Positions 33,700 through 43,440 of a DNA stretch of 52,009 nt are shown one piece after another. Below the pieces are notes generated by a model, which saw only the letters and a list, made by a program, of their open reading frames with translations, made no database searches and was not told the DNA's origin. This DNA is from Candidatus Aminicenantota bacterium (GTDB taxonomy: Bacteria; Acidobacteriota; Aminicenantia; Aminicenantales; Aminicenantaceae), in the NCBI GenBank assembly GCA_016927475.1, contig JAFGMO010000057.1, positions 1 through 52,009 of the forward strand, written 5' to 3'. Position numbers and translations under genes: made by a program. The stretch's first letter is position 1, and each line of letters opens with the position of its first letter.

Positions 33700-36405
33700 A
33701 TGTTCGACCTAAAAAAAGCCATTAAAGACTGGCGGAAGTCCCTTGAAAAGAATGAGGCCTTGGAAGACGGCTATAAAGAAGAACTGGAGTGCCATCTTCG
33801 CGACAAGATAGAATATTTAAAAAACCTCGGCCGTTCTGAAAAAAAGGCATTCGAAGAGGCCGTGAGAGCCATTGGAGAGGCCGAGGCCATCGGCGCCGAA
33901 TATTACAAGACGAACACCCGTCATCTAAACGGACAGGCCCCATGGCGGAAAAGCCGTTGGCTGCCCCCCCTTATTTCAAATTATCTCAAAATCGGTTTAA
34001 GAAAAATCAAGCGGCAAAAGACCTATTCCCTCATCAACATGGCCGGTTTGGCCGTCGGTCTCGCTTGCTGTGCCGTTATCATCCTTTACGTTACTGGAGA
34101 ATTATCTTACGACCAGTATCACAAGGATGCGGACCGCATATACCGTGTGAGCACTCATATGATAAACACGGTTGGTGAATTCCGGTTTACAACATCTCCC
34201 GGCCCTCTCGGTCCGGAACTGAAGGCCAGCTATCCTCAGGTGGAATTGGCGGTTAGATTGGTTCCTCCTTTTGAAAACGCCGACCATGTCCTGGTAACCC
34301 AAGGGGAAAAACGCTTTTTCGAAAAACGTGTTTGGTTTGCGGACAATGAGATTTTCCAGCTCTTTTCCATTCCTTTTATCCGGGGCAATCCTCAGACAGC
34401 GCTTATCCATCCCAACACGGTTGTCATTACCGAAGAAATGGCCGAAAAATATTTCGGCGAAGAGGCCCCAATGGGAAAAATGCTGAGAATCGAAATCGAC
34501 TACGATACAGGCAACACGGAGCTTCAGGACTACGAAGTCCAAGGTGTTTTAAAAAACGCTCCGGCCAATACTCATCTGAAATACGACATGTTTTTGTCCA
34601 TGGAAACAATGAGAAACAACCAGCCTCTTTTCGAGGAGAATTGGACAGATTTTCATGCCAAATACACCTATGTCAAGCTGGCAGCGGGGACAAACGCCGC
34701 GGAATTTGAAAAGCGGATCGAAAGGGAAGCTCAAATCTTCTTGAAGCATCGAAAAATGGAATTATATGAATTTTTTCTTCAGTCTGTTACTCAAATCCAC
34801 ATGCACTCTCATTATCAAAGAGAGATCGATCCCCCCGGCAATTGGACCTATGTTACAATTTATTCCATCATCGCCCTGCTCATTCTGCTTATCGGCTGTA
34901 TGAATTTCATCAATCTTTCCGCCGCTCTTTCCACAACACGAACCAGGGAAGTCGGCCTGCGTAAAGTTATCGGCGCCCTCCGCCGGCAGCTTGTCGCGCA
35001 GTTCCTGGGAGAATCTTTCCTCATCACCTTCCTTGCTTTGATTCTGGCTGCCGGCCTCATATTCTTTTTGCTGATTCCCTTCAACCGCATGGCGGGGACG
35101 GCCTTAACCTTATCGGGCCTCACACAACCGCTTGTACTTCTTTCACTTTTAGGACTGCTTCTTTTTGTCGCCATCGGGGCCGGAAGTTATCCCGCCTTCA
35201 TCCTGACAAATTTCAGCCCCATCTCCGTTATTCAAGGAAAATGGGCCTCGGTTTCCCGCGGAGCACGGGTCCAAAAAATCCTGGTTATCGGACAGTTCGC
35301 CATTTCCGTTTTTCTTGTCATCTGCACGTTGATTGTTTTTAAGCAGCTCCATTTTATGAAAGGACGGGCATTGGGAATCGACCTGGAGCAAAAGATCGTG
35401 CTTCGTGTCAAAAGCAATCTGAACCATTTTAGAAGAGACTATGAGGCCGTTAAAAATGATTTTCTTCAACATCCTTCCATCACGGGAGCTACGGTTTCGT
35501 CCTCTGTTCCGGGAGAAAAAACAACCGGGGGTTATTATCTGACCTCCAAAGCGGAAGATTTCAACAATGCAGCACGGCTCAAGATATTAACCGTTGATTA
35601 TGATTTTATTCCGGAATACGACATCAAGATGGCTGCCGGCAGGGCCTTTCAAAAAAGCTTTGGAAACGACGAGAACAGCGCCTATGTGATCAACCTGGCC
35701 GGAGTTAAAGAGTTGGGTTTAGCCTCACCGGAGGAGGCCCTCGGCAAGCGTTTTATGGCCCACTACCACAGACTGACAAAAACAATCGTCGGTGTCACTG
35801 AAAATTTCCATTACAGGGGAATGCAGGAAATCGTCGAACCCCTTATTCTGGACATCGAAAACTCTCTCTTCAACACGATCACTCTCTCCATCCGCATCGA
35901 AAACATGAATCAGCTCATGAGCTTTATCAAAGATAAATGGGATAAGCATTTTCCCGGCGTTCCATTTGAATACACTTTTCTGGATGAAAGTTTCGCCCGT
36001 GAATACCGGTACGAGGAGCAAACGGGAAAACTCCTGGGAATCATCACGACACTGGGCTTTTTTATTGCCTGTCTTGGTCTTTTCGGTCTGGCGTCCTTTA
36101 TCGCTCAATTCCGGAAAAAAGAAATCGGCATTCGAAAAGTCCTGGGAGCCTCAACATCACAGATCGTCGGTATGCTGTCAAAAAGGTTTGTTCTGCTCAC
36201 TATGTTTTCCGTAATCGTTGCCTCTCCCCTTGCTTGGTATGCCATGAACAGGTGGCTTCAGGATTTTGCCTACCGCATCAATATAAAACCACTCATCTTT
36301 CTTTTGGCAGCCGGCGGAGCTTTAGCCATTGCCCTGGCCACTGTCGGTCTTCAAGGTTTCCGGGCCGCCATCTCCAACCCCGCTCATTCTCTGCGGAACG
36401 AATAA
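33700..36405 (+). CDS. FtsX/MacB-type ABC permease with prefix domain (permease 3)
   Basis: 901 residues. The cytoplasmic prefix of about 75 residues (DLKKAIKDWRKSLEKNEALE, then YKEELECHLRDKIEYLKNLG) is a different, charged helical type, often found with PadR-linked permeases. Helix 1 (YSLINMAGLAVGLACCAVII), MacB_PCD, FtsX 1 (TREVGLRKVIGALRRQLVAQFLGES), a second periplasmic domain and FtsX 2 (KKEIGIRKVLGASTSQIVGML) follow, ending NPAHSLRNE. AGAGGAG precedes the ATG. No ATPase is near. A decayed relative of its second periplasmic domain lies just downstream at 36512-36902. Confidence 0.93.
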   Translation: MFDLKKAIKDWRKSLEKNEALEDGYKEELECHLRDKIEYLKNLGRSEKKAFEEAVRAIGEAEAIGAEYYKTNTRHLNGQAPWRKSRWLPPLISNYLKIGLRKIKRQKTYSLINMAGLAVGLACCAVIILYVTGELSYDQYHKDADRIYRVSTHMINTVGEFRFTTSPGPLGPELKASYPQVELAVRLVPPFENADHVLVTQGEKRFFEKRVWFADNEIFQLFSIPFIRGNPQTALIHPNTVVITEEMAEKYFGEEAPMGKMLRIEIDYDTGNTELQDYEVQGVLKNAPANTHLKYDMFLSMETMRNNQPLFEENWTDFHAKYTYVKLAAGTNAAEFEKRIEREAQIFLKHRKMELYEFFLQSVTQIHMHSHYQREIDPPGNWTYVTIYSIIALLILLIGCMNFINLSAALSTTRTREVGLRKVIGALRRQLVAQFLGESFLITFLALILAAGLIFFLLIPFNRMAGTALTLSGLTQPLVLLSLLGLLLFVAIGAGSYPAFILTNFSPISVIQGKWASVSRGARVQKILVIGQFAISVFLVICTLIVFKQLHFMKGRALGIDLEQKIVLRVKSNLNHFRRDYEAVKNDFLQHPSITGATVSSSVPGEKTTGGYYLTSKAEDFNNAARLKILTVDYDFIPEYDIKMAAGRAFQKSFGNDENSAYVINLAGVKELGLASPEEALGKRFMAHYHRLTKTIVGVTENFHYRGMQEIVEPLILDIENSLFNTITLSIRIENMNQLMSFIKDKWDKHFPGVPFEYTFLDESFAREYRYEEQTGKLLGIITTLGFFIACLGLFGLASFIAQFRKKEIGIRKVLGASTSQIVGMLSKRFVLLTMFSVIVASPLAWYAMNRWLQDFAYRINIKPLIFLLAAGGALAIALATVGLQGFRAAISNPAHSLRNE

Positions 36406-36511
36406 ATCATAATTATCTTTATCCACAGGTGGAATACGCTGCCCGGGCTATACCGGCTGGCTCACTATTGGTCAGGCGGAAAGATATATTTTTTTATGAA
36501 AAGTGTTTCAT

Positions 36512-36902
36512 AAACTTGTTCTGCCTCTCCGTGGAGGGATCAACATCCAGGAAAATTCTACATCCGTAAAAGACATGTTTTCCAAACATTCATCCGTTAC
36601 CGGAGTGACGGTATCCTCTCAGGTTCCCGGACGAGGAGTGGCTACTTTTGGTGCTAGTCTGGTCGGAGAGGAGGATTATATGAATCAACCGATATCCCAT
36701 ATGTATTTTGATGATGATTTTATTCCTGAATATAAAATCGATATGTTGGCTGGACGAGCTTTTCAAAAAGGAATGAATCAGACATCATGGGAGCTTTTCT
36801 CATCAATGAAGCGGCAGCCAAAGCCTTTGGCTGGAGTCGTCCTGAGGAAGCGCTCGGAAAGCAGCTGTGGCCGACCCGATTGATTCGCTGCGGTATGAAT
36901 AA
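36512..36902 (+). pseudogene. Remnant of an FtsX-type permease
   Basis: KLVLPLRGGINIQENSTSVK onward, including VTGVTVSSQVPGRG and DDDFIPEYKIDMLAGRAFQK, aligns with permease 3 (ITGATVSSSVPGEK; DYDFIPEYDIKMAAGRAFQK). The match continues in a second frame (INEAAAKAFGWSRPEEALGK) and then jumps in a third frame to DPIDSLRYE-stop at 36874-36902, the family's C-terminal signature. So the final FtsX domain was deleted and two frameshifts are present. The remainder of 36406-36511 shows no gene. Confidence 0.75.
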
Positions 36903-36912
36903 AATAATTGGG

Positions 36913-37015
36913 AATAATTGGAGGCAAAATACATATTTACCTTATTTTTGATGCCATGACTCGAATTTGATTTCTAAAACGGGAAATGTGGTAAATGGGT
37001 ATTGTGTCCCCAATT
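36913..37015 (+). mobile_element. MITE-like element, copy A
   Basis: About 103 bp, ends AATAATTGG... and ...CCCCAATT. It aligns along its length with the reverse complement of 40588-40691; the last 26 bases (36990-37015) are identical to the complement of 40591-40616. No coding capacity, so it would need a transposase in trans. Confidence 0.7.
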
Positions 37016-37105
37016 TATCCACAGTATCATTTCCCTTCAAAAAACAGTATAAATAAACCATTATCAGTTAGGATCCATGGTTCAGGTTTGTACCGGAGAT
37101 ACAGC

Positions 37106-40100
37106 ATGAAAAATAAATACCTATGGTGTCTGCTCTTGATGATCTGTGTTTTTTGGAATAAAGGGTACTCCGACATAAAAGATTATTCGGATACCCTTGA
37201 TATCAAAAACATACCAAGCCATCGGGAAGACAGGGACTGCTTTTGCTTCTGCGATATGGGAGCATGGCACGGATTTGCTCTTCCTCCCAAAACAAGCCCC
37301 GGGTATTTTGGAGCCTTTATCGGCCCCTATGAGATGGTGAGGAACGGATGGCTGGCTGAATCTTTTATTCAGATTGTGCTTACGCGGACCGAGGACAACT
37401 ATAAAATCGACCTCTCCACTGTTCAACCGGTCGAAATAATACTTTTTCCCGGGCTGCTCAAACAAAAGTTCAACACGGATGGAATCACATTGGATCTTGA
37501 GATGTGGTATGTTTCCGGACGGTCTTCAGCCGTTAGGGCAAAAATCACCAACAACTCCGACAAAACGACACATTATAAAATCGAATGGAAAGGAAAACTT
37601 TTTCCCACAAGCAAGGCTTTCTTTGAAGCCCAAAGGGACGGTATACGGTATCACCTGGATACATTCTGGATTCAAATTCAGGTAGGTGATGATAATGTCA
37701 GCGATGTCGAAGGAGATGAATTCGGCTACCGCACCCATACCGATAAAGTTTATACCGTTGATGCGGGCGAATCCATTTCAAGCCTGGCCGCCGTTTCGTT
37801 GATGTTTGAAAATGAGGAATGTGAAAAGGAAAATTTCTTTTTGGAGAGTCAGGTTTTTTCCGATATAAACCAGAGCTACAAAAAAAATGCCTTAAGGTGG
37901 AACAATTACCTCAACAAAACCTTAAAGGATAAAGATAACCGGTTTATTGTCGGTGAGGATTTGAGGAATACGGCTGTTAAAAGTTTGCTAACCCTGGTGA
38001 CAAACTGGCGATCCGCCGCCGGTGACCTTAAACACGACGGTATTTATCCTTCCTACTCGATCTCCTATTTCAACGGATTTTGGGCTTGGGACACCTGGAA
38101 ACATTCTTACGCTCTGGCTCCCATTATGCCGAAACTTGCGGAAAACGGCATACGCTCTATGTTCGACTATCAGGATCACAACGGTATGGTTCCCGACTGT
38201 ATCTATTTTCAGAAAAAAGAGAATAATTTTCGTAACACAAAACCCCCTCTGGCAAGCTGGGCTGTCTGGAAAATCTTCCAACATAATCACAATATGGATT
38301 TTTTGCAGGAAATGTATCCCAAACTCAAGAGGTATCATGAGTGGTGGTACACCTTCAGGGATTTTGATAACAATGGATTGTGTGAATACGGTTCGACGGA
38401 CGGTACGCTTGAGGCCGCGGCTTGGGAAAGCGGGATGGATAACGCCATCCGGTTTGATAAAACCAAGATGCTGAAGAACAGCGGCGGTGGCTGGTCCATG
38501 AATCAAGAATCCGTAGATTTGAATGCTTATTTGTATGAAGAAAAAATTTTTCTGAGTAAGATGGCGAAAGAAATCGGATTTCCTGATGATGCCGAAAAAT
38601 TTCAGGCTGAAGCAAATCATTTGAGACAAAAGATTCAAACAAGCTTTTTTGATGCCGAAAAGGGTTTTTTTTATGATAAAAAAATCTCTTCTTCCGTTTT
38701 TATCACCTATGAAGGACCGGAGGGTTGGACTCCCCTGTTTACCGGCGCCGCTACGCGGTCACAAGCCGACAAAGTCAAAGAGGCCATTTTAAACAAAGAC
38801 AAATTTAATACCCATGCACCATTTCCCACCTGTTCCAGGGAGGTTCCGGATTTTGATGCCACCAAATATTGGCGGGGACCCGTATGGCTTGACCAGGCAT
38901 ATTTCGGTATAAAAGCCCTTGAAAGGTACGGCTATCATCATGAAGCCGATACACTCAAGAACAAACTTTTGAACAACCTCCAAAATGTCAAACATTCCAA
39001 TCAACCGCTGCGAGAAAACTACAATCCCCTCAATGGGAATGGTTTGTATGTCAACAATTTCAGTTGGACCGCCGCGCATATTCTCCTGCTGTGTCGAGAT
39101 AAGGAAACCTCCTCTGTAAAAGCGGGCTTCCGGCGGGATAATTCCATAACCGGACACTCCTCATCACCTCAGATTCGAAGCGAACGGGAGAAAGGGGGCA
39201 TCAATCCCCTCATATCCCGGCTTGAAACCTACCTGCTTGCGGCGGAGAAAGAATGGGGATTTCAAGGAAGCGTGCTGGTCGCACAAGAAGATAAGGTCAT
39301 TCTCAAAAAAGGCATAGGGACCGCCGACCGGAAAAAAAACATTCCCAACACGCCCGGAACAAAATTCCTGATCGCATCGGTCACCAAGGTGTTTACGGCG
39401 GCAGCTGTGATGAAGCTTGTGGAATCGGGGCGGTTAAGCCTGAAAGACCCGGCCGTCCGCACCCTTCCTGAATATAAAGATTTTTTGGATAAGGACATCA
39501 CCATCGCCCATCTTTTGTCTCACTCCTCAGGGCTTCCCGATCCGGCCATGGGAGCGGTGGAAAGACAAAGGATGGGAAAACCCGTCGATCCACGAGAATT
39601 GGCGGCTATGATCCGAGGAATGGAACCTTTATTCCCTGCCGGTCAGGAAACCCGTTATTCCAATTCCGGCTATATTTTTCTGGGACTGATCATCGAAAAA
39701 GTAACCAAGGAAAGCTACTACCATTGGATCGAAAACCACTTTTTTAAACCCCTTAAGATGAAAAATTCCGGTATGTACGCCGATTATATTTCCCTTCCCG
39801 GCTTTGCCAGGGGATATATTGAAGATAGACGCGGCGGTCTTATCCTCGCTCCCTTTATTCACCCTTCTTGGGGATATTCCGCCGGAGCTCTCTATTCCAC
39901 GGTCGAAAACCTTTACACGTGGAACCGGGCCTTGGCTACACTGGGCTTTTTATCTGCCGAATCCCTAGCGACGATGTTTCGCTCGCGTAACAAAAATTTC
40001 TGCTACGGCTGGCTTATAAACTATGCTTTCGGCCGCCGGACCGCCGCCCACGGCGGAGGCGCCCCGGGATACAGCGCCTGGATCGAACGCTGGCAGGAAG

Positions 40101-40501
40101 ATGATGTTTTCGTCGCCGTCCTGAGCAATGTGATGAGCATGCCCGCCGGTGAAATCGGGCGGAGTCTGGCCGCCATACTCTTTAACGAGGCTTACGAGAT
40201 GCCCGTTAAAAAGACAGCCGTACCCTTCCCTTCGAAGGAGCTTGAGGAATTTACGGGCAAATACCAATCGCAAAACGAAGACATCAGGCATATCGTTATG
40301 GAGAAAGGTTCCCTTCAAATCAGCCGTGAAAACGGTCCCCGGTTTCCCATACTTCCTTTCAAACAAGACGGTTTCTTTTTCCCCCTCGACAAAGGATCAT
40401 TCATCCAATTTCTGAGAGATGACCAAGGCCGGGTATCGGGATTTCTCATCCACCAACTGGGGATCACCAAATCCGCCCAACGGTCAGCTTCCAAACGATA
40501 A
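37106..40501 (+). CDS. Glycosidase (GH63-like six-hairpin) fused to beta-lactamase-fold serine hydrolase
   Basis: 1131 residues from ATG 37106 (GGAG upstream); the longer frame begins inside a repeat. Signal peptide MKNKYLWCLLLMICVFWNKG. Residues about 40-685 match GH63/trehalase-like glycosidases: FWAWDTWKHSYAL, AAAWESGMDNA and YWRGPVWLDQAYFGIKALE. A linker near 690-715 leads to a complete class C beta-lactamase/esterase-like domain with Ser758-x-x-Lys761 (ASVTK), Tyr851-x-Asn853 (YSNSGY) and AHGGGAPGYS, then a DUF3471-like tail. Both catalytic sets look intact. I know of no such fusion; it could be real or a deletion join. Flanked by inverted MITE-like copies. Confidence 0.88.
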   Translation: MKNKYLWCLLLMICVFWNKGYSDIKDYSDTLDIKNIPSHREDRDCFCFCDMGAWHGFALPPKTSPGYFGAFIGPYEMVRNGWLAESFIQIVLTRTEDNYKIDLSTVQPVEIILFPGLLKQKFNTDGITLDLEMWYVSGRSSAVRAKITNNSDKTTHYKIEWKGKLFPTSKAFFEAQRDGIRYHLDTFWIQIQVGDDNVSDVEGDEFGYRTHTDKVYTVDAGESISSLAAVSLMFENEECEKENFFLESQVFSDINQSYKKNALRWNNYLNKTLKDKDNRFIVGEDLRNTAVKSLLTLVTNWRSAAGDLKHDGIYPSYSISYFNGFWAWDTWKHSYALAPIMPKLAENGIRSMFDYQDHNGMVPDCIYFQKKENNFRNTKPPLASWAVWKIFQHNHNMDFLQEMYPKLKRYHEWWYTFRDFDNNGLCEYGSTDGTLEAAAWESGMDNAIRFDKTKMLKNSGGGWSMNQESVDLNAYLYEEKIFLSKMAKEIGFPDDAEKFQAEANHLRQKIQTSFFDAEKGFFYDKKISSSVFITYEGPEGWTPLFTGAATRSQADKVKEAILNKDKFNTHAPFPTCSREVPDFDATKYWRGPVWLDQAYFGIKALERYGYHHEADTLKNKLLNNLQNVKHSNQPLRENYNPLNGNGLYVNNFSWTAAHILLLCRDKETSSVKAGFRRDNSITGHSSSPQIRSEREKGGINPLISRLETYLLAAEKEWGFQGSVLVAQEDKVILKKGIGTADRKKNIPNTPGTKFLIASVTKVFTAAAVMKLVESGRLSLKDPAVRTLPEYKDFLDKDITIAHLLSHSSGLPDPAMGAVERQRMGKPVDPRELAAMIRGMEPLFPAGQETRYSNSGYIFLGLIIEKVTKESYYHWIENHFFKPLKMKNSGMYADYISLPGFARGYIEDRRGGLILAPFIHPSWGYSAGALYSTVENLYTWNRALATLGFLSAESLATMFRSRNKNFCYGWLINYAFGRRTAAHGGGAPGYSAWIERWQEDDVFVAVLSNVMSMPAGEIGRSLAAILFNEAYEMPVKKTAVPFPSKELEEFTGKYQSQNEDIRHIVMEKGSLQISRENGPRFPILPFKQDGFFFPLDKGSFIQFLRDDQGRVSGFLIHQLGITKSAQRSASKR

Positions 40502-40587
40502 AAGCGGCCCGGTTAAATCCGGTCAACAATCTGAGGGTAGAATAAGAATTCGGCAACCATTCAACAATAAGCTTTAGAAAAATAATT

Positions 40588-40691
40588 AATAATTGGGGAC
40601 ACAATACCCATTTACCGTATTTCGCATACGAAAATCATTGCTAGAAATGGCACCCAAAACCAGGTTAATATGTATTGTGTCCCCAATTATT
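40588..40691 (-). mobile_element. MITE-like element, copy B
   Basis: Perfect 20-bp terminal inverted repeats: 40588-40607 and 40672-40691 (AATAATTGGGGACACAATAC). Internal sequence about 64 bp, related to copy A. It ends 3 bases before the start codon of the kinase gene, so it forms that gene's leader. Ends of this type (TTGGGGACACAATACC) resemble RAYT-associated REP sequences, from memory. Confidence 0.75.
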
Positions 40692-40694
40692 TTA

Positions 40695-42458
40695 ATGCGG
40701 ATAATACGCCGGTCCATTTTTCTTATTATCCTCCTTTTTTTATCAGCGGCCTATGGACAGGACCGGAATGATGAAACATCCTTCCTCTTAGAATCAGACC
40801 AACTTAAAGCAGAAAAACAATGGTATCATCGATTCGGGGATAATCCTGATTGGACATTCAGTGATTTTGCCGAGGTTTCCCGGGAGAAAGTTCCTATTTA
40901 TGACCATAAGAGAGAACACCGGGGAGTCCATTGGTACCAGACTAAAATACGTTTGTTGGGAAACCCGGTGGAAAGCAAAACCCTGACGGTCCGCGTGGTA
41001 GGATTATCCGTTGCCTATGAAGTTTATTGGGATGGAAAGCTTATCGGCCGGAACGGACAAGTCGGCACAAACAAAGATGATGAAATTCCCGGTCTTGCCC
41101 ATTATTTGATCAAGCTCGAAAAAAAAATGACCACTCCCGGCAAGCACTACATATCCATACGATTGTCGGATTTTAGGGGGCAAAATTTTTTTCCGGGATC
41201 ATGGGTGATTATCAGTTACCTCACGGATTGGCAGGCCCGTGTTTCCAAAAGACTCTATACGGAATTTTTTGTGATCGGGATCTATCTCATGACGGTGGTC
41301 CTCAGCCTTGCTTTGTATCTTGGAGGCGGCAGACATCGATCCTTTTTGTTTTTTGGATTATACTGTTTATTGTCAGCCATGGCCTATTCCGTGGCTTCGA
41401 TCATCGAGTATGGAAATTTTAAAATAACGGTTCTGGACTACCTTTTCGGAATACAGCAATTAAACATCTTATTGTCTCCTATCCTCTGGGTGATTTTTTT
41501 GGTATTCCATTTCAAACTTCCGGGTAAACTGTATCATATTGGAATCACATCCCTAGTCGTGGTATTTTTCAGATTTGTTTATTCACCCCCAGGATTGGGA
41601 TTTGATCTAGACTCACTCATCATTCTTTTTTATGCCTTTGGATTACTCGTTTATGCCGTCACAGAGAAAAAGTCAGGCGGTTTTATCGCCCTTATGGGGA
41701 TGTTGTTTCTTTTATTCCCTAACATCATGGGATTAATTCAACTAATTTTTCATATTCCGTTCCCACGGTTGACATATGAATATTTCAGCGTCCCTTTTCT
41801 CTTTTGTATTATCCTCTCCATCAGCCGGCAAATTAAGGAGGAGAACAGGACGAACATGACAACCCTCAAACATTCTTTCCGGCTGGAAACCGAACTGCTC
41901 AAGAAGACCATACAACCCCATTTTATGATGAACACCCTTCTGTCCATCATTTCCTTGATCGGTGAAAATCCCGGAAAAGCCGTAAAACTCATCAAGGCTT
42001 TGGCTGCTGAGTTTCGAATGATCAACAAAATAGCATCAGAAAAGGAAATTCCCCTTCAGGCGGAATTGGATCTGTGCCGGACCCACCTTGAACTGATGGG
42101 GTATCGTATGGATGCCACATTCGAACTTATCATTGAAAGTACCTGTGACCAAAAGACCATTCCCCCCATGATTTTCCAGACCATGGTCGAGAATGGACTG
42201 ACCCATGCGTTCAAAGCCGGGGAAAACGGAAAATTCTGGTTCACATGCAAAAAACATAAAAATCAGGTCCTTTACAGCTTGAGAAACAACGGTTCTTTGT
42301 TAAAACTTTTATCCCATCAAAATGAGGCCGATATCGAGGAGGGTATGGGATTTAAATATATACGGGCCCGTCTGGAAGAATGCTATTCATCCAGGTGGAA
42401 GCTCCATTATGGATTCAACCATGGTCAATGGGAAGTAACCATCACCGTCAAAGAATAG
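40695..42458 (+). CDS. LytS-type sensor histidine kinase with 7TM region
   Basis: 587 residues from ATG 40695; upstream in-frame starts lie in the MITE. Signal peptide MRIIRRSIFLIILLFLSAAYG, then a periplasmic jelly-roll domain (about 25-180; YEVYWDGKLIGRNGQ). A seven-helix membrane region (about 200-385) follows, as in 7TMR-DISM sensors. The His_kinase motif is QPHFMMNTLLSIIS with His409, and an abbreviated HATPase part has PPMIFQTMVENGLTHA and GMGFKYIRARL. It signals to the LytTR regulator encoded 8 bases later. There is no ribosome binding site, because the MITE adjoins the start; expression may be altered. Confidence 0.9.
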   Translation: MRIIRRSIFLIILLFLSAAYGQDRNDETSFLLESDQLKAEKQWYHRFGDNPDWTFSDFAEVSREKVPIYDHKREHRGVHWYQTKIRLLGNPVESKTLTVRVVGLSVAYEVYWDGKLIGRNGQVGTNKDDEIPGLAHYLIKLEKKMTTPGKHYISIRLSDFRGQNFFPGSWVIISYLTDWQARVSKRLYTEFFVIGIYLMTVVLSLALYLGGGRHRSFLFFGLYCLLSAMAYSVASIIEYGNFKITVLDYLFGIQQLNILLSPILWVIFLVFHFKLPGKLYHIGITSLVVVFFRFVYSPPGLGFDLDSLIILFYAFGLLVYAVTEKKSGGFIALMGMLFLLFPNIMGLIQLIFHIPFPRLTYEYFSVPFLFCIILSISRQIKEENRTNMTTLKHSFRLETELLKKTIQPHFMMNTLLSIISLIGENPGKAVKLIKALAAEFRMINKIASEKEIPLQAELDLCRTHLELMGYRMDATFELIIESTCDQKTIPPMIFQTMVENGLTHAFKAGENGKFWFTCKKHKNQVLYSLRNNGSLLKLLSHQNEADIEEGMGFKYIRARLEECYSSRWKLHYGFNHGQWEVTITVKE

Positions 42459-42466
42459 AGAGCCTC

Positions 42467-43171
42467 ATGCGTATACTTATCGTTGAAGATGAACCGCCGG
42501 TTGCCAGGTATATCGAGCGCTGCTGCCGGAATATTCTCAAAAATAAAATCAAAACGATAGACATCTGTTTTACTCTTCAAGAAGCGTCCACTGCGATTCA
42601 GAAAAAATCCTTTGACCTCTGCCTGCTGGACCTCAATTTGAAAGGTGCCAGCGGATATGATTTATTACGGTTATCCGTATCAGAAACCTTTCACACGATT
42701 ATTATCTCCGCCCATACGGAACAGGCTGTTGAGGCCTTTCAGTACGGCGTTCTGGATTTTGTTCCCAAACCTTTTGAAGAAGAGGATTTACGCTCCGCTC
42801 TAAAACGATATTTTGACCGCATCCAAAAACAGAAATGGGAAATGAAATATCTGACGGCGAGAAAGGGCGATTCATTTGTCGTGTATCCGGTAAATCATGT
42901 GCTCTATTTCAAAGCCGCCGATGTTTACGTGGAAGCCCATCTTCAAGATGGAAAGGTAGAGCTGTTGAACAAAACCATGGATCGCTTGGAACAGATCTTA
43001 CCTCCCTCTTTTTTCAGAATACACCGGTCCTATATCGTGGCCCTATCCACGATTGAATCCTATACCCATATTGAAGGCGGAACTTGCCAGGTCCATTTAA
43101 AGGGTGAAATTCATCTGCCTCTCAGCCGCAGACGTACCAAAGACTTAAAAGAACGAATGGAGCTATCCTAA
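42467..43171 (+). CDS. LytTR-family response regulator
   Basis: 234 residues from ATG 42467; an upstream in-frame ATG overlaps the kinase gene and is rejected. Receiver domain about 1-120 with phosphoacceptor Asp55 (CLLDLNLKG), acidic pair in VEDEP, and Lys in FVPKPFEEEDL. The C-terminal LytTR DNA-binding domain (about 130-234) shows VLYFKAADVYVEAHLQDGK, PPSFFRIHRSYIVAL and LPLSRRRTKDLKERM. It pairs with the preceding LytS-like kinase and likely binds the direct repeat at 43217-43244, 46 bases past its own stop. Confidence 0.93.
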   Translation: MRILIVEDEPPVARYIERCCRNILKNKIKTIDICFTLQEASTAIQKKSFDLCLLDLNLKGASGYDLLRLSVSETFHTIIISAHTEQAVEAFQYGVLDFVPKPFEEEDLRSALKRYFDRIQKQKWEMKYLTARKGDSFVVYPVNHVLYFKAADVYVEAHLQDGKVELLNKTMDRLEQILPPSFFRIHRSYIVALSTIESYTHIEGGTCQVHLKGEIHLPLSRRRTKDLKERMELS

Positions 43172-43216
43172 AACCCCTCCATTTTTTCAAAATCGCATCC
43201 TTTTAAACTTTTTTTG

Positions 43217-43244
43217 ACCACTCACAAACGTATTTTACCGTTCG
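43217..43244 (+). promoter_or_regulatory. Candidate LytTR binding site (direct repeat)
   Basis: ACCACTCA at 43217-43224 and ACCGTTCG at 43237-43244, a 20-base period as expected for LytTR domains. From memory, E. coli BtsR (YehT) uses ACC[GA]CT[CT]A direct repeats about two turns apart, and the first half fits exactly. It lies upstream of the C11 peptidase gene, the probable target. The rest of 43172-43440 contains no gene. Confidence 0.5.
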
Positions 43245-43440
43245 CGAATTATTGTGCCGGTTTCCATAGCCGGTCTGTTTTATATTTCGTATTCTTTGAA
43301 TGAGGAATAAGAAATAAAAATGCGGTGCCTTGTTTCCTTAAAAGAGAAATATTTGCACTGGAAAAATGTGGCTGTGCTCCAGATCGAACCGAGATTGAAT
43401 GAAAAAAATTGTTTTAATCATGCTCTAAAAGGATAAAATC

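Noticed and set aside
36995..37105. N-terminal extension of the glycosidase fusion
   Set aside because: It starts inside the MITE-like element; the signal peptide begins at ATG 37106 behind GGAG.
43247..43262. Possible minus-strand sigma-54 promoter near the LytTR site
   Set aside because: The GG and GC elements are 11 rather than 10 bases apart and no minus-strand gene lies downstream.
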